Shown here piece after piece: positions 51,582 through 61,387 of a DNA stretch of 64,000 nucleotides. Position numbers and translations under genes: made by a program. Below the pieces are notes generated by a model. That model was not told where the DNA came from, did not search any database, and saw only the letters and a program-made list of their open reading frames with translations. The number at the start of each line of letters is the position of its first letter. Within the stretch, counting starts at the first letter, position 1. This stretch comes from Acidobacteriota bacterium (GTDB lineage Bacteria > Acidobacteriota > Terriglobia > Bryobacterales > Bryobacteraceae), in NCBI GenBank assembly GCA_016185425.1, contig JACPNQ010000037.1:1-64000 (forward strand). The letters are read 5' to 3'.

Positions 51582-52481
51582 ATGGACACGTTTCAGGAAA
51601 CGATATTCAAGCTGAAGAAGTATTGGGCAGACCGCGGCTGCATTATTCAGGAACCGTACGATACGGAAGTCGGCGCGGGGACGATGGCGCCGGAGACGTT
51701 TCTCCGCGTGCTTGGCCCGAAGAGATACAACGTGGCGTATGTCCAACCGAGCCGCCGCCCCGCCGATGGGCGCTATGGCGACAACCCGAACCGCCTGTAC
51801 AAGCATCAGCAGTTGCAGGTGATTCTGAAGCCGACGCCGGCGGATGTGATCGATCAGTACCTGGGGTCGCTGGAAGCGATCGGTATCGATCTTTCGAAGC
51901 ATGACCTGAAGCTGGAAGAAGACAACTGGGAATCGCCGACGCTCGGCGCGTGGGGCATTGGCTGGCAGGTGATGCTCGATGGGATGGAGATCACGCAGTT
52001 CACGTACTTCCAGCAGTGCGGCGGTGTGGATCTGGATCATGTGCCAGCCGAGATTACCTATGGGCTGGAGCGGATCGTATCGTTTCTGCAGGGCAAGGAA
52101 AGTGTCTACGACATCGAGTGGGCGCCGGGGTTCACGTATCGCGATGTGCGGTACTTCGATGAATTGCAGCAGTCGGTTTATAACTTTGAAGCGGCGGACG
52201 TGCCGCGGCTGTGGCGATTGCTCGGTGAGTATGAAGCGGAGGCGCAGCGGCTTGTCGACGGGTATCGTGCCGAGGGCTTGGCCGATGCGGACAAGCGGCG
52301 GTTCCCTCTGTTGTCGGCCTACGACAACGTTTTGAAATGTTCGAACCTGTTTAATTTGCTGGATGCGCGCGGGGCGATCAGTGTGACCGAGCGCGTGGGT
52401 GTGATCGCGCGTGTTCGCAAGCTGGCGGTTGGCGTGGCGCAGGCTTTTCTCGATCAAGAGAAGTACCGGGAGGTCGCGTAA
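51582..52481 (+). CDS. glyQ: Glycine--tRNA ligase alpha subunit
   Basis: The 299-residue protein fits the alpha chain of the bacterial (alpha-beta)2 glycyl-tRNA synthetase. Clear patterns are TFQETIFKLKKYWADRGCIIQEPYD, GAGTMAPETFLR, QPSRRPADGRYGDNPNR and GVDLDHVPAEITYGLERIVSFLQG. It forms glycyl-adenylate and transfers glycine to tRNA-Gly, together with the beta subunit. It is encoded 6 bases after recO and shares one base of its stop codon with the glyS start (TAATG). Length is normal. Housekeeping, so constitutive expression is expected. Confidence 0.97.
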   Translation: MDTFQETIFKLKKYWADRGCIIQEPYDTEVGAGTMAPETFLRVLGPKRYNVAYVQPSRRPADGRYGDNPNRLYKHQQLQVILKPTPADVIDQYLGSLEAIGIDLSKHDLKLEEDNWESPTLGAWGIGWQVMLDGMEITQFTYFQQCGGVDLDHVPAEITYGLERIVSFLQGKESVYDIEWAPGFTYRDVRYFDELQQSVYNFEAADVPRLWRLLGEYEAEAQRLVDGYRAEGLADADKRRFPLLSAYDNVLKCSNLFNLLDARGAISVTERVGVIARVRKLAVGVAQAFLDQEKYREVA

Positions 52482-54421
52482 TGAACATCCCGTTTCTTCT
52501 TGAGGTCGGAACGGAAGAGATTCCCGATTGGATGATTCCGGGCGCGCTGGATCATTTGCGTGCGAAGTTTCCGGGTGAGAATGTGCGTGTCGACGCGACG
52601 GGCCGGCGGCTTGTTGTGCGCGCGGATGTTGCCGAACGGACGCCGGATCGCGAAGAAGTTGTTACCGGGCCGCCCGCGAATGTGACCGGTAAGGCGCTCG
52701 ATGGATTTTGCGCGAAGCAAGGCGTGACGGCGGATCAGCTCAGTGTTGCCGAAACGCCAAAGGGCAAGTACTGGTCGTTCACGCGAAAGATTGCTGGGCG
52801 GCCGGCCGCGGAGCTTTTGCGGGAAGAGATTCCGGCAGTGATTCAATCGATTCCGTGGCCGAAGACGATGTACTGGCCGTCGCTTGGGGGACCGCGGTTT
52901 ATTCGTCCGATTCGATGGATCGTGGCGTTGCTCGGAGCGGAAGTTGTGGAATTTGAGTTTGCGGGCGTGCAGTCGTCAAATGTCACTTACGGACATCGCC
53001 GCCTGGGGCAGCGCGGGCCGTTGACCGTGACGGTTTCCGATTACGAGCAGGTGCTGGACTCGAACTTCGTCATTGTCAGCGCAGAGAAGCGGCGGGCGAA
53101 GATTGAGGCGGAGGTTGCGGCTGTTGCGGCGGCCAAGGGTCTGCGCGTGAAAGAGGACGCGAAGCTGCTGGAAGTGCTGACGTACATCACGGAATACCCG
53201 ACGGCTATTTTGGGGAGTTTCGATCCTTCGTACCTCACGCTGCCGGCCGAAGTGCTCGTGACCGTGATGCGGCATCACCAGAAGTATTTTTCGGTGGAGA
53301 ACGCCGGCGGCACGCTGGCGCCGCATTTCATCGCAGTGATGAATATTCCGTCCGATCCGGAAGGCCATGTCGTGAATGGCAATGAGCGCGTTCTTCGCGC
53401 CCGCTTCAATGATGCGCGGTTCTTCTACGATGTCGACCAGAAGCGGCCGCTGGCGGAGCGTGAGGAAGATCTTTCGCACGTGACTTTCCAGGCGAAGGTT
53501 GGCAATTATCTGGAGAAGACGGCGCGTGTCGCGGCGCTGGCTGGTGAGTTGGGCGGTGAGAAGGCGGCTGCCGCGGCGCACTTGTGCAAAGCCGATTTGA
53601 CGACCGAGATGGTGAAAGAGTTCACCGATCTGCAGGGTATTATTGGCGGTCTCTACGCGAAGGCGCAGGGCGCCGATCCGGAAGTTGCGCGGGCGATTTA
53701 CGAGCACTACAAACCCCTTTCGATGGAGGATTCGATTCCATCGACGTTGGCGGGTCAGGCGTTGAGCGTTGCGGACAAGATCGACACGCTTCGTTCGTGC
53801 TTTTCGGTCGGGATGATCCCGAGCGGCTCGAAGGATCCGTTTGCGTTGCGGCGCGCGGCGCAGGGCGTTGTGAAGATTCTGGCGGAAGGCGAACTGCGTG
53901 TTTCGCTCGACACTCTTTGCGCGGGCGACGGGAAGTTGCTGGCGTTCTTCCGCGAGCGGGTGGAATACTACTGCCGCGAAGTGCGCGGCTACGCGTATGA
54001 CGAGGTGAATGCGGCGCTTGCCGCTGGATATGGCGACATTCCCGATGCGCTGGCCCGCCTGGCCGCCATTCGCGAGGTGCGGCCCACAGAGAATTTCGAA
54101 CCGATCGCCGCAGCCTTCAAGCGGATGAAGAACATCCTGGAAAAGGCGCCCGATCTGATGCCGGGCGCCGTGGAAGAGGGGCGTTTGCTCGAAATTGAGC
54201 GTGTTTTGTGGAGCTACGTGCAGAACCTGCCGGACAGCGGCGACTATCCGCCGCGTTTGTGGTCGATGGCGATGATGCGTCCGCACGTGGACATGTTTTT
54301 CGACGAGGTTCTGGTGAACGACCCGGACCCGAAGATTCGCGAGAACCGCTTGCGGCTCTTGCAAGGATTGATCGGGAAGTTTTCCTCGATCGCCGATTTT
54401 TCTGAAATTGTTACTAACTAA
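52481..54421 (+). CDS. glyS: Glycine--tRNA ligase beta subunit
   Basis: The 646-residue protein starts FLLEVGTEEIPDWMIPGALDHL, the typical beginning of glycyl-tRNA synthetase beta subunit, then has SLGGPRFIRPIRWIVALLG and KYFSVENAGGTLAPHFIAVMN. An HD-like part with LCKADLTTEMVKEFTDLQGIIGG follows near residue 370. The C-terminal helical region binds the tRNA anticodon. It is translated in coupled fashion from glyQ with a one-base overlap. Length is slightly under the usual ~690 residues. The complex acts in the cytoplasm. After its stop, 13 bases lead to ppdK, so the operon probably continues. Confidence 0.96.
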   Translation: MNIPFLLEVGTEEIPDWMIPGALDHLRAKFPGENVRVDATGRRLVVRADVAERTPDREEVVTGPPANVTGKALDGFCAKQGVTADQLSVAETPKGKYWSFTRKIAGRPAAELLREEIPAVIQSIPWPKTMYWPSLGGPRFIRPIRWIVALLGAEVVEFEFAGVQSSNVTYGHRRLGQRGPLTVTVSDYEQVLDSNFVIVSAEKRRAKIEAEVAAVAAAKGLRVKEDAKLLEVLTYITEYPTAILGSFDPSYLTLPAEVLVTVMRHHQKYFSVENAGGTLAPHFIAVMNIPSDPEGHVVNGNERVLRARFNDARFFYDVDQKRPLAEREEDLSHVTFQAKVGNYLEKTARVAALAGELGGEKAAAAAHLCKADLTTEMVKEFTDLQGIIGGLYAKAQGADPEVARAIYEHYKPLSMEDSIPSTLAGQALSVADKIDTLRSCFSVGMIPSGSKDPFALRRAAQGVVKILAEGELRVSLDTLCAGDGKLLAFFRERVEYYCREVRGYAYDEVNAALAAGYGDIPDALARLAAIREVRPTENFEPIAAAFKRMKNILEKAPDLMPGAVEEGRLLEIERVLWSYVQNLPDSGDYPPRLWSMAMMRPHVDMFFDEVLVNDPDPKIRENRLRLLQGLIGKFSSIADFSEIVTN

Positions 54422-54434
54422 CAGGAGCAGCTTG

Positions 54435-57179
54435 ATGAAGAAATACGTTTACAGTTTCGGCGGTGGCAAGGCCGACGGTAACGGAAAAATGAAAGAAATC
54501 CTGGGCGGTAAGGGCGCCGGCCTCGCGGAGATGACGACCGCGGGCGTGCCCGTTCCTCCCGGATTCACCGTTTCCACCGAAGTCTGCAACATTTACTTCG
54601 AGAACAACAATCACGTTCCCGCCGAGATTGAAGAGCAGGTGGACAAGGCGCTCGCCAAGCTCGAAAAGACCTTTGGCAAGAAGCTGGGAGACGCGAAGAA
54701 TCCACTGTTGTTGAGCGTGCGTTCCGGCGCGAAGTTCTCCATGCCGGGCATGATGAACACGATTCTGAACCTTGGCATCAACGACGAGACTGTGGCCGGT
54801 CTCGCTGCCAAGACGGGCAACGAATGGTTCTCCTACGACTGCTACCGCCGCTTCCTGCAGATGTTCGGCGAAGTAGCGATGGACATTCACATGGAGAAGT
54901 TCAACCATGTGTTCGATGCGCAGAAGGCCAAGCGCAAGACGAAGCTCGACACGGACCTTACAGTCGATGACCTGAAGACGATCGTCGAAGGTTACAAGAA
55001 GATCTATGTGAAGGAGACGGGATCGCCGTTTCCGCAGGACACCAAGATTCAGTTGAAGATGTCGCGCGACGCGGTCTTCAGAAGCTGGTGGAACGACAAA
55101 GCCGCTTACTACCGGAAGATGGAAAAGATCCCGGATTCGATCGGCACTGGCGTCACCGTGCAGGCGATGGTGTTCGGCAACATGGGCAACACTTCGGCAA
55201 CCGGTGTCGGCTTCACGCGCGACCCTGGCAATGGCGACAAAATCTTCTACGGCGAGTTCTTAGTGAACGCGCAAGGCGAAGACGTGGTGGCCGGTATCCG
55301 CACGCCGGAGCCGATTACCGATCTCGAAACGATCATGCCCCAGGCCTACAAGCAACTGTTTGAAACCACACAGATGCTTGAGAAGCACTACAAGGACATG
55401 CAGGACTTTGAGTTCACCGTTGAGGAAGGCACGCTGTACATGCTGCAGACGCGCAACGGCAAACGTACGGGTCCGGCGGCCGTGAAGCTCGCTGTCGATA
55501 TGCATGAAGAGGGCCTGATTTCGAAGAAGGAAGCCGTGATGCGTGTGGCTCCTTCGCAGCTCGATCAGTTGTTGCACCCAGTGTTCGACGCGGCTTCGTT
55601 GAAGACGTTGACGCTGTTGTCGACCGGTATTGCGGCGTCGCCCGGCGCTGCGGTTGGCCGTGTGACGTTCTCCGCGGAAGACGCTGTGGAAGGCGCGAAG
55701 AAGTCGCCGGTTCTGCTGCTCCGTAAGGAAACCACGCCGAATGACATCGCCGGCATGGACGCGGCGAAAGGCATTTTGACCGCGATCGGCGGCAAGTCCA
55801 GCCACGCGGCGGTTGTTGCGCGCGGCATGGGCCGTCCCTGCATCGTGGGCGCGGGCGAGTTCTCGATCGACGAGAAGACGAAGACCGCGACTGTGAAGTC
55901 CGGCGGCAAGACGATCACGATCAAGGAAGGCGACTGGCTTTCGATGGACGGCACGACCGCGAAGGTTTACCAGGGCCAGGCGAAGACCAACGAGCCGGAC
56001 ACCAAGAGCGGCGCGCTGGCCACGTTCATGGACTGGGCCGACGAGTTCCGCGGCAGCTTTGGCGTTCGTGCGAATGCCGACATTCCGCGTGACGCAACAG
56101 CTGCCCGCCGCTTCGGCGCCGAAGGCATCGGCCTTTGCCGCACGGAGCACATGTTCTTCGCCGAAGACCGTCTCCCGATCGTGCAGGAGATGATCCTGGC
56201 GAAGGAAGAGAAGGCGCGCAAGGCCGCGTTGAAGAAGCTTCTGCCTCATCAGCGCAGCGACTTTGCGGGTTTGTTCAAGGCGATGAACGGCTTCCCTGTC
56301 GTGATCCGTACGCTGGATCCGCCGCTGCATGAATTCCTGCCGAAGCGCGAAAACCTGATGGTGGATTGCGCTCTGCTTCCTCACGCCGACATCAAGTTGA
56401 AGAAGGAGATGTCGAAGAAATACAGCATTCCGGTTGGCGAGTTGAAGACGAAGCTGCCGGCCTTGTTGCACCGGGTGGAAGAGCTGCACGAGTTCAACCC
56501 GATGTTGGGCCACCGCGGCTGCCGTTTGGGCATCACATACCCCGAGATCACCGAAATGCAGGCGCGCGCGATCTTCGAAGCCGTTGTGCAGGTTGCGAAG
56601 AAGGGCGTGAAGGTGATTCCGGAGGTCATGATCCCGCTGATCGGTTCCGTGAAGGAACTGGAGCATCAGAAGGCGATTGTGAAGCGCGTGGCCGATGAAG
56701 TTCTGGGCAAGGCCGGTTTGGCAGACCAGCACTATTTGATCGGTACGATGATCGAAATCCCGCGCGCGGCGCTGACTGCCGACCAGGTGGCGGACCAGGC
56801 TGAGTTCTTCAGCTTTGGCACCAATGACCTGACGCAGACGACGATGGGCCTGTCCCGCGACGACTATACGAAGTTCTCGGCGCATTACGAGAACCTGAAG
56901 ATCTTCGCGGCCGATCCGTTCGGCGTGTTGGATCAGACGGGCGTTGGCAAGCTGGTCGACCTCGCGGTTAAGTTGGGACGCAAGACCCGGCCGGACCTCG
57001 AAATCGGCATCTGCGGCGAGCACGGCGGCGAGCCGAGCTCGGTGGAGTTCTGCGTAACGGTGGGGATGAACTATGTGTCGTGCTCGCCGTACCGCGTACC
57101 GATCGCCCGTCTGGCCGCGGCGCAAGCGCGCATTGCCATGGCCGGTGGTGAGGGCGCGGAAGCGAACCGCACGAAGTAG
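54435..57179 (+). CDS. ppdK: Pyruvate, phosphate dikinase
   Basis: The protein (914 residues) interconverts pyruvate, ATP and phosphate with PEP, AMP and pyrophosphate. It has the N-terminal ATP-grasp part (EILGGKGAGLAEMTTAGVPVPPGF; VRSGAKFSMPGMMNTILNLG), the swivelling phospho-His domain (GGKSSHAAVVARGMGRPCIVG) and the PEP/pyruvate barrel (GHRGCRLGITYPEI; FSFGTNDLTQTTMGLSRDD; GICGEHGGEPSSVEFC with catalytic Cys). All active-site signatures are intact. ATG 54435 has AGGAG 7 bases upstream; a TTG at 54408 would overlap glyS. It permits gluconeogenesis or PPi-linked glycolysis. A strong terminator follows. Confidence 0.96.
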   Translation: MKKYVYSFGGGKADGNGKMKEILGGKGAGLAEMTTAGVPVPPGFTVSTEVCNIYFENNNHVPAEIEEQVDKALAKLEKTFGKKLGDAKNPLLLSVRSGAKFSMPGMMNTILNLGINDETVAGLAAKTGNEWFSYDCYRRFLQMFGEVAMDIHMEKFNHVFDAQKAKRKTKLDTDLTVDDLKTIVEGYKKIYVKETGSPFPQDTKIQLKMSRDAVFRSWWNDKAAYYRKMEKIPDSIGTGVTVQAMVFGNMGNTSATGVGFTRDPGNGDKIFYGEFLVNAQGEDVVAGIRTPEPITDLETIMPQAYKQLFETTQMLEKHYKDMQDFEFTVEEGTLYMLQTRNGKRTGPAAVKLAVDMHEEGLISKKEAVMRVAPSQLDQLLHPVFDAASLKTLTLLSTGIAASPGAAVGRVTFSAEDAVEGAKKSPVLLLRKETTPNDIAGMDAAKGILTAIGGKSSHAAVVARGMGRPCIVGAGEFSIDEKTKTATVKSGGKTITIKEGDWLSMDGTTAKVYQGQAKTNEPDTKSGALATFMDWADEFRGSFGVRANADIPRDATAARRFGAEGIGLCRTEHMFFAEDRLPIVQEMILAKEEKARKAALKKLLPHQRSDFAGLFKAMNGFPVVIRTLDPPLHEFLPKRENLMVDCALLPHADIKLKKEMSKKYSIPVGELKTKLPALLHRVEELHEFNPMLGHRGCRLGITYPEITEMQARAIFEAVVQVAKKGVKVIPEVMIPLIGSVKELEHQKAIVKRVADEVLGKAGLADQHYLIGTMIEIPRAALTADQVADQAEFFSFGTNDLTQTTMGLSRDDYTKFSAHYENLKIFAADPFGVLDQTGVGKLVDLAVKLGRKTRPDLEIGICGEHGGEPSSVEFCVTVGMNYVSCSPYRVPIARLAAAQARIAMAGGEGAEANRTK

Positions 57180-57193
57180 TTATTCGCTAACTA

Positions 57194-57236
57194 CAACGGC
57201 CGCTTGGGTTACCAAACCCAGGCGGCCGTTGCTTTT
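57194..57236 (+). terminator. Terminator after ppdK
   Basis: CAACGGCCGC (57194-57203) pairs with GCGGCCGTTG (57222-57231), with an inner GGGTT/AACCC extension and a short loop. TTTT follows near 57233-57236. It lies 14 bases after the ppdK stop and so ends the recO-glyQ-glyS-ppdK transcript. Confidence 0.88.
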
Positions 57237-57393
57237 GGGTTCGGCTCGGGTTGGCGTCGGGTTCAATTCTATTTAGAATCAATTATTTGCAGGATGCTCC
57301 GCTGTCCACGAGCATTGCAACCCGAACCCCAGAAATGGCTTTGGGACTCGGCTTGTTGCACGAGTCCCACGAGTTTGATTGTAACATACTGCC

Positions 57394-58527
57394 ATGCGAC
57401 TTTTCGCTCTGCTATTCATTCCGATTGCCGTTTCCGGTCAACGGGCAGCGACTTTTGAAGGCCGTCCGGCGACGGCGCTTGCCAACGAGAAGGTCGAGCT
57501 GTTGACACTCAATCAGGGCGGCGCCTTTGCGAGCCTGGTGTTGAAGGACGATCCGGGGAAGATGAACCCAATGTGGAACCCTATCGCGCTGGCACGGATG
57601 ACGAACGGGCCATCGAGGTTTGGAAGTTCCCTTGGGCATTTCGTCTGCGTCGACGGATTTGGGCCGACGTCGAAGGAAGAAGCCGCGGCGGGTTTTCAGG
57701 GGCATGGGGAGGCGCACCGGCAACCATGGGAACTGATCGCGGACACACGGGATGGCAAGACGCAGAGTGTGACATTCCGCGCGCACCTTCCGCTGGTGCA
57801 GGAGATGCTGACGCGGCGGATTGAGTTGGTGGATGGCGAGCAGGTGGTGTATGTCGATTCGACGCTCGAGAGTGAGCTGGCCTTCGACCGGCCGATTAAC
57901 TGGGCCGAGCACGCCACGATCGGCTATCCGTTCCTGGCGCCGGGCAAGACGGTTGTGGACGCGTCTGTCGGGCGATGCAAGACGCGCCCATACGAGAATC
58001 CGCCCGGGAAGCATCGCCTGGTTTCCGATGAGCCGTTCGTGTATCCGTCGGCACCCCTGAAGGGCGGCGGCAAAGTCGACCTTCGGTCGATCCCGGACGC
58101 GCCCGACTCGATGGATCACAGCGGCTGCGTCTTCGATCCCGCGCGGCGGCTGGGCTTTGTAACGGCGATCAATCTTGAGCACCGGTTGATGCTGGGCTAC
58201 CTGGTTCGCCGGGAAGAATATCCGTGGCTGCAGGAGTGGATGAACTATCCGTCGAATCTCGCGCTAGCCCGAGGACTGGAATTTGGGACGCAGCCGTTTG
58301 ACGTCTCGCGGCGGCAGACGGTGGAGTTGGGGAAGCTGTTCGATACACCCGCATTCCGGTGGTTGCCGGCGAAATCAAAGATAGGCACCCGTTTTCTGAT
58401 GTTCTATACGCGTGTCCCCGCCGGCTTTCTGCAAGTGGACGACGTGAAGCAGGAGAACGGGGAGTTGATCATAACGGATAAGAAGAGCGGGCGGACAATC
58501 CGGTTGGCCGCGTCGCTGCCGCTCTAA
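57394..58527 (+). CDS. Secreted galactose-mutarotase-like (aldose-1-epimerase fold) protein
   Basis: The 377-residue protein has a signal peptide (MRLFALLFIPIAVSG), then a fold like the beta-sandwich of aldose 1-epimerases: EKVELLTLNQGGAFASLVLKDDPGKMNPMWNP near the start, HRQPWELIADTRDGKTQSVTFRAHLPLVQEM, and RRIELVDGEQVVYVDSTLES. NWAEHATIGYPFL carries a His in a catalytic-like position, and the last part is a beta-rich RFLMFYTRVPAGFLQVDDV. The protein lacks a certain mutarotase active site, so binding of a sugar rather than catalysis is possible. It likely acts in the periplasm. It faces the convergent pseudogene 11 bases away. Confidence 0.65.
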   Translation: MRLFALLFIPIAVSGQRAATFEGRPATALANEKVELLTLNQGGAFASLVLKDDPGKMNPMWNPIALARMTNGPSRFGSSLGHFVCVDGFGPTSKEEAAAGFQGHGEAHRQPWELIADTRDGKTQSVTFRAHLPLVQEMLTRRIELVDGEQVVYVDSTLESELAFDRPINWAEHATIGYPFLAPGKTVVDASVGRCKTRPYENPPGKHRLVSDEPFVYPSAPLKGGGKVDLRSIPDAPDSMDHSGCVFDPARRLGFVTAINLEHRLMLGYLVRREEYPWLQEWMNYPSNLALARGLEFGTQPFDVSRRQTVELGKLFDTPAFRWLPAKSKIGTRFLMFYTRVPAGFLQVDDVKQENGELIITDKKSGRTIRLAASLPL

Positions 58528-58538
58528 CCTATCGCCCG

Positions 58539-59619
58539 TTAATTGACCGCGCCCGTGGCCGTGTCCGGCTGTTTGCGGGCTGTCAGATTCTCCCTGCCGT
58601 CCAAGTGGTCGCTCAACTTCAAGAGCGGGACACCGCCGGTGAGCCACGCCGGAGCCGATTCCCCTTTCAAGTGGTGTGCGAAGTACTCCCTCATGCGGAC
58701 CAAGTAATCCTTCTGATTGGCGGGAACGCGGAGACCGTGATTCTCGCCCTTGTATTGGAGCATGATTACCGGTTTCTGGAGGCGGCGCAGTGTGCTGAAG
58801 TACTCAACGCCCTGGGTGAAATCGATTGCGCCGTCCTTGTCGTTGTGGAGGATCATCAGCGGCGTTTGCACCTTCTGCGCATGGAGGACGGGCGAGTTGC
58901 GCACATAGGCATCGAGATTGTCCGAGTAGCCGCTTGTGAATCTGCGCTGGCTGCTTTCGAAAATTGGCTGATTCGCCGACCCTGTGTTCCGGTAGACCGA
59001 ACTGTACATGCTGATCATGCCGGTCATCCGGTCATCGGGAAGGAAGCGAACGGTGGTTTCGTCGCCGCCGGGTACGGCGAGCTCGGTTATGGTTTTCCAT
59101 TGAACGCCGCCGGTGCCGCTGACCAGGCGAACTTTGCGGGGATCGCCGTACTTGGAAACTCCATACGCGACGCCTTTATGCCAGGTCACGCGCCACAGCC
59201 AGTGGCCATCCTCGACCACCACAGGCGCGGGCCGGGACCAGGCTTTGCCGTCCCTGGAGAAGAGGGCCCGGCTCCGTCGTGTTTTGTATTCGCCGTTGGG
59301 GTAGTACGAACCACCGGCGATGATCATCAGGCGATTGTCCGGCGTGATGCTGAGGTGGGGATCGCGGAGGTCGACGCCGGATTCCCGGATGAGCGCTTCG
59401 CTCTGCCAACGATCGCCAGTCACGGAGGACAGGACGCGCAGTTTGCCGTCATCGGGTGTGCCCTTTTGCGGGGCGTGTCCCCGTCCTTCCCGGAAGACGC
59501 AAAACCAACGGTTATTCCAGCGTGTGAGGTCGCCGAAGGCGGCGTGCGGCGACCGATACCAGTTCCCATTCCGCGGCGGGGAGGAGCGTTGCAGCCAACA
59601 AGAGAAGAGGTAGACGCAT
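58539..59619 (-). pseudogene. Chimeric remnant: sialidase-like 5' part joined to 3' part of an S9 peptidase
   Basis: The gene starts at ATG 59619 with a signal peptide (MRLPLLLLAATLLPAA) but the frame soon shifts near 59557-59570. In the next frame the sequence goes on as RSPHAAFGDLTRWNNRWFCVFREG, then RESGVDLRDPHLSI and an Asp-box-like SRDGKAW, as in secreted sialidase/BNR-like proteins. Around 58997-59030 it changes abruptly to the end of a prolyl-oligopeptidase-family (S9) enzyme: NQPIFESSQRRF, LMILHNDKDGAIDF (Asp) and YKGENHGL (His). The nucleophile Ser domain of S9 is missing. It overlaps the permease stop by one base. It is a double remnant, unlikely to be active. Confidence 0.8.
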
Positions 59620-60923
59620 TAGCCGGAACCAAGATATAGGAATCGAAGAAGCAGCACCGCGGAGAGCAGATAGACAAAGGGCGTTACACTGCGGGCGCGA
59701 CCGGTGAGCACTTGGAGCATTGTGTAGGAGAGAAGGCCGAGCGATAGCCCGTTCGCGATGGAGAATGTCGTGGGAATGGCGACGATAGTAAGAAAGGCGG
59801 GGATGGCGGCGCGGAGGTCGGTCCACTCGATCTCCGCGGTATGCGCCATCATCAGCGCGCCGACGAGAATGAGGGCGGGCGCAGTGGCGGCGGCGGGGAT
59901 GACGCCGAGGAATGGCGCGACCCAGAGGGCGGTGAGGAAGAGCAGCCCGGTGACGATGGCGGTGACGCCGCTTCGCCCGCCGGCGGCGACGCCAGCGGCG
60001 CTTTCGATATAGCTGACGACGGTGGAAGTTCCGGCAAGCGAGCCGGCGATCGTGGCGACGGAATCGGCGGCAAGGATCCGCTCAATGCGAGGGATGCGGC
60101 CGTCCTTCTCGATCAACCCCGCGCGATGAGCGACGGCGAGGAGCGTGCCCAGATTGTCGAAGAGATCGACGAATAGGAAGGCGAAGACGACTTCGGCGAG
60201 GCCGAGCTGGAGTGCGGCGGGGATGTTGAGTTGGAACGCTGTTTGGGAAAGCGCCTCCAGCGGAGGGGCACCGCCGGAGATCTTTGTGAGACCTAATGCC
60301 ACCGCGGCGGCGGTTGTGACGGCCGCTCCGATGAGGATGGCGGCGCGTACGCCTCCGATGAGCAGCGCAGCGGTGAGGACGAGCCCCGCGAGGGCGAGCA
60401 GCGTGGCCGGTGCGCGCAGGTTGCCGAGCGTCAGCGCGGTGGCTGGGTTTGGCACGACGACTCCGGCATTCTTCAATCCGATCAGGGCGATAAAGAGTCC
60501 GATGCCGACGGCGACAGCCGCATAGAGAGGGCGTGGAATCGACTCGACGAGCCAACGCCGGATGCCGAGCGCTGTGAGAACCAGAAAGAGAGCACCCGAG
60601 AGGAAGACTGCGCCGAGGGCGGTTTGCCACGGAACGCCCATCGCTTTTACTACGCCATACGTGAAATAGGCGTTGAGGCCCATGCCTGGAGCCATGGCGA
60701 TGGGGTAGCGGGCGAGCGCGCCCATCAGGATGCTCGCGAGACCGGCGGACACACAGGTTGCGGCGGTGACCGCGGCTGGCGGCATTCCCGTTTCCGCGAG
60801 GATGGAGGGGTTGACGAAGATGATGTAGGCCATCGTCAGAAACGTGGTGAGTCCGGCGATCGCCTCTTGCCGCCACGAGGTGCCCAGGCGTTCGAATTCG
60901 AAGTACCTTTCGAGCGATCTCAT
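59619..60923 (-). CDS. NCS2-family purine permease (AzgA/GhxP-like)
   Basis: The 434-residue inner-membrane protein starts ERYFEFERLGTSWRQEAIAGLTTFLTMAYIIFVNP, which is characteristic of the AzgA/GhxP group. It has the AMAPGMGLNAYFTY motif and a late VFAFLFVDLFDNLGTLLAVAHRAG motif; about 13 membrane segments are expected. These carriers import hypoxanthine, adenine or guanine with protons. It starts directly after the stop of the PPOX gene with no spacer, and its stop overlaps the start of the chimeric pseudogene, so all three form one minus-strand operon. Substrate is inferred from the family. Confidence 0.9.
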   Translation of the reverse strand: MRSLERYFEFERLGTSWRQEAIAGLTTFLTMAYIIFVNPSILAETGMPPAAVTAATCVSAGLASILMGALARYPIAMAPGMGLNAYFTYGVVKAMGVPWQTALGAVFLSGALFLVLTALGIRRWLVESIPRPLYAAVAVGIGLFIALIGLKNAGVVVPNPATALTLGNLRAPATLLALAGLVLTAALLIGGVRAAILIGAAVTTAAAVALGLTKISGGAPPLEALSQTAFQLNIPAALQLGLAEVVFAFLFVDLFDNLGTLLAVAHRAGLIEKDGRIPRIERILAADSVATIAGSLAGTSTVVSYIESAAGVAAGGRSGVTAIVTGLLFLTALWVAPFLGVIPAAATAPALILVGALMMAHTAEIEWTDLRAAIPAFLTIVAIPTTFSIANGLSLGLLSYTMLQVLTGRARSVTPFVYLLSAVLLLRFLYLGSG

Positions 60924-61364
60924 CTACGCGAAGGAAACTTCCTGGTATTCAAGAGCCCATTCGCGCATGAAGCGGACGCGTTCGGGGTGGACAGCGTAGA
61001 GGAGGAATTCCGGGTTGTCGACGCTGCCGAGATAGGCGCGGAGCAGGGGGTTGTCATCCCAAATGGATTGGCGAACCGCAGGATCGGTGACGGGAGTTGC
61101 GGGACCGGTGATCCGAACCTGATCGTGGTCCTCGGAGAGGTAGCAGAGCTCGGTTAGTCCGTTGGCTTGCAGTTCCGCTGTCTTCCCGGAGGAGCGGAGG
61201 GAAGCGATGTACACGGTGAAGCCGTCGGTGCGGACCGGCGAGACCGGACGGACGCGGGGTTGCCTGTCGTCTACCGTCGCCATCATCGGAAACCTGGCTC
61301 TGCGCATGGTTTCGAGCGCGGTCGATTTGAGATCGGATTCGGGCACCGGAGTAGGCAACTTCAT
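60924..61364 (-). CDS. Pyridoxamine 5'-phosphate oxidase-family (PPOX) flavin/F420-binding protein
   Basis: The protein (146 residues) has the split-barrel pattern of PPOX proteins: RRARFPMMATVDDRQPRVRPVSPVRTDGFTVYIASLRSSGKTAELQAN, then TELCYLSEDHDQVRITGPATPVTD. It may bind FMN, F420 or heme and act as a small oxidoreductase; the exact cofactor is not known from sequence. ATG 61364 is used, because upstream codons belong to the divergent side. It is divergent from the VTT gene with only 23 bases between starts. It is followed by the purine permease directly, so both are cotranscribed. Confidence 0.8.
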   Translation of the reverse strand: MKLPTPVPESDLKSTALETMRRARFPMMATVDDRQPRVRPVSPVRTDGFTVYIASLRSSGKTAELQANGLTELCYLSEDHDQVRITGPATPVTDPAVRQSIWDDNPLLRAYLGSVDNPEFLLYAVHPERVRFMREWALEYQEVSFA

Positions 61365-61387
61365 CCATTCAAGGATATGCTGGCCGA

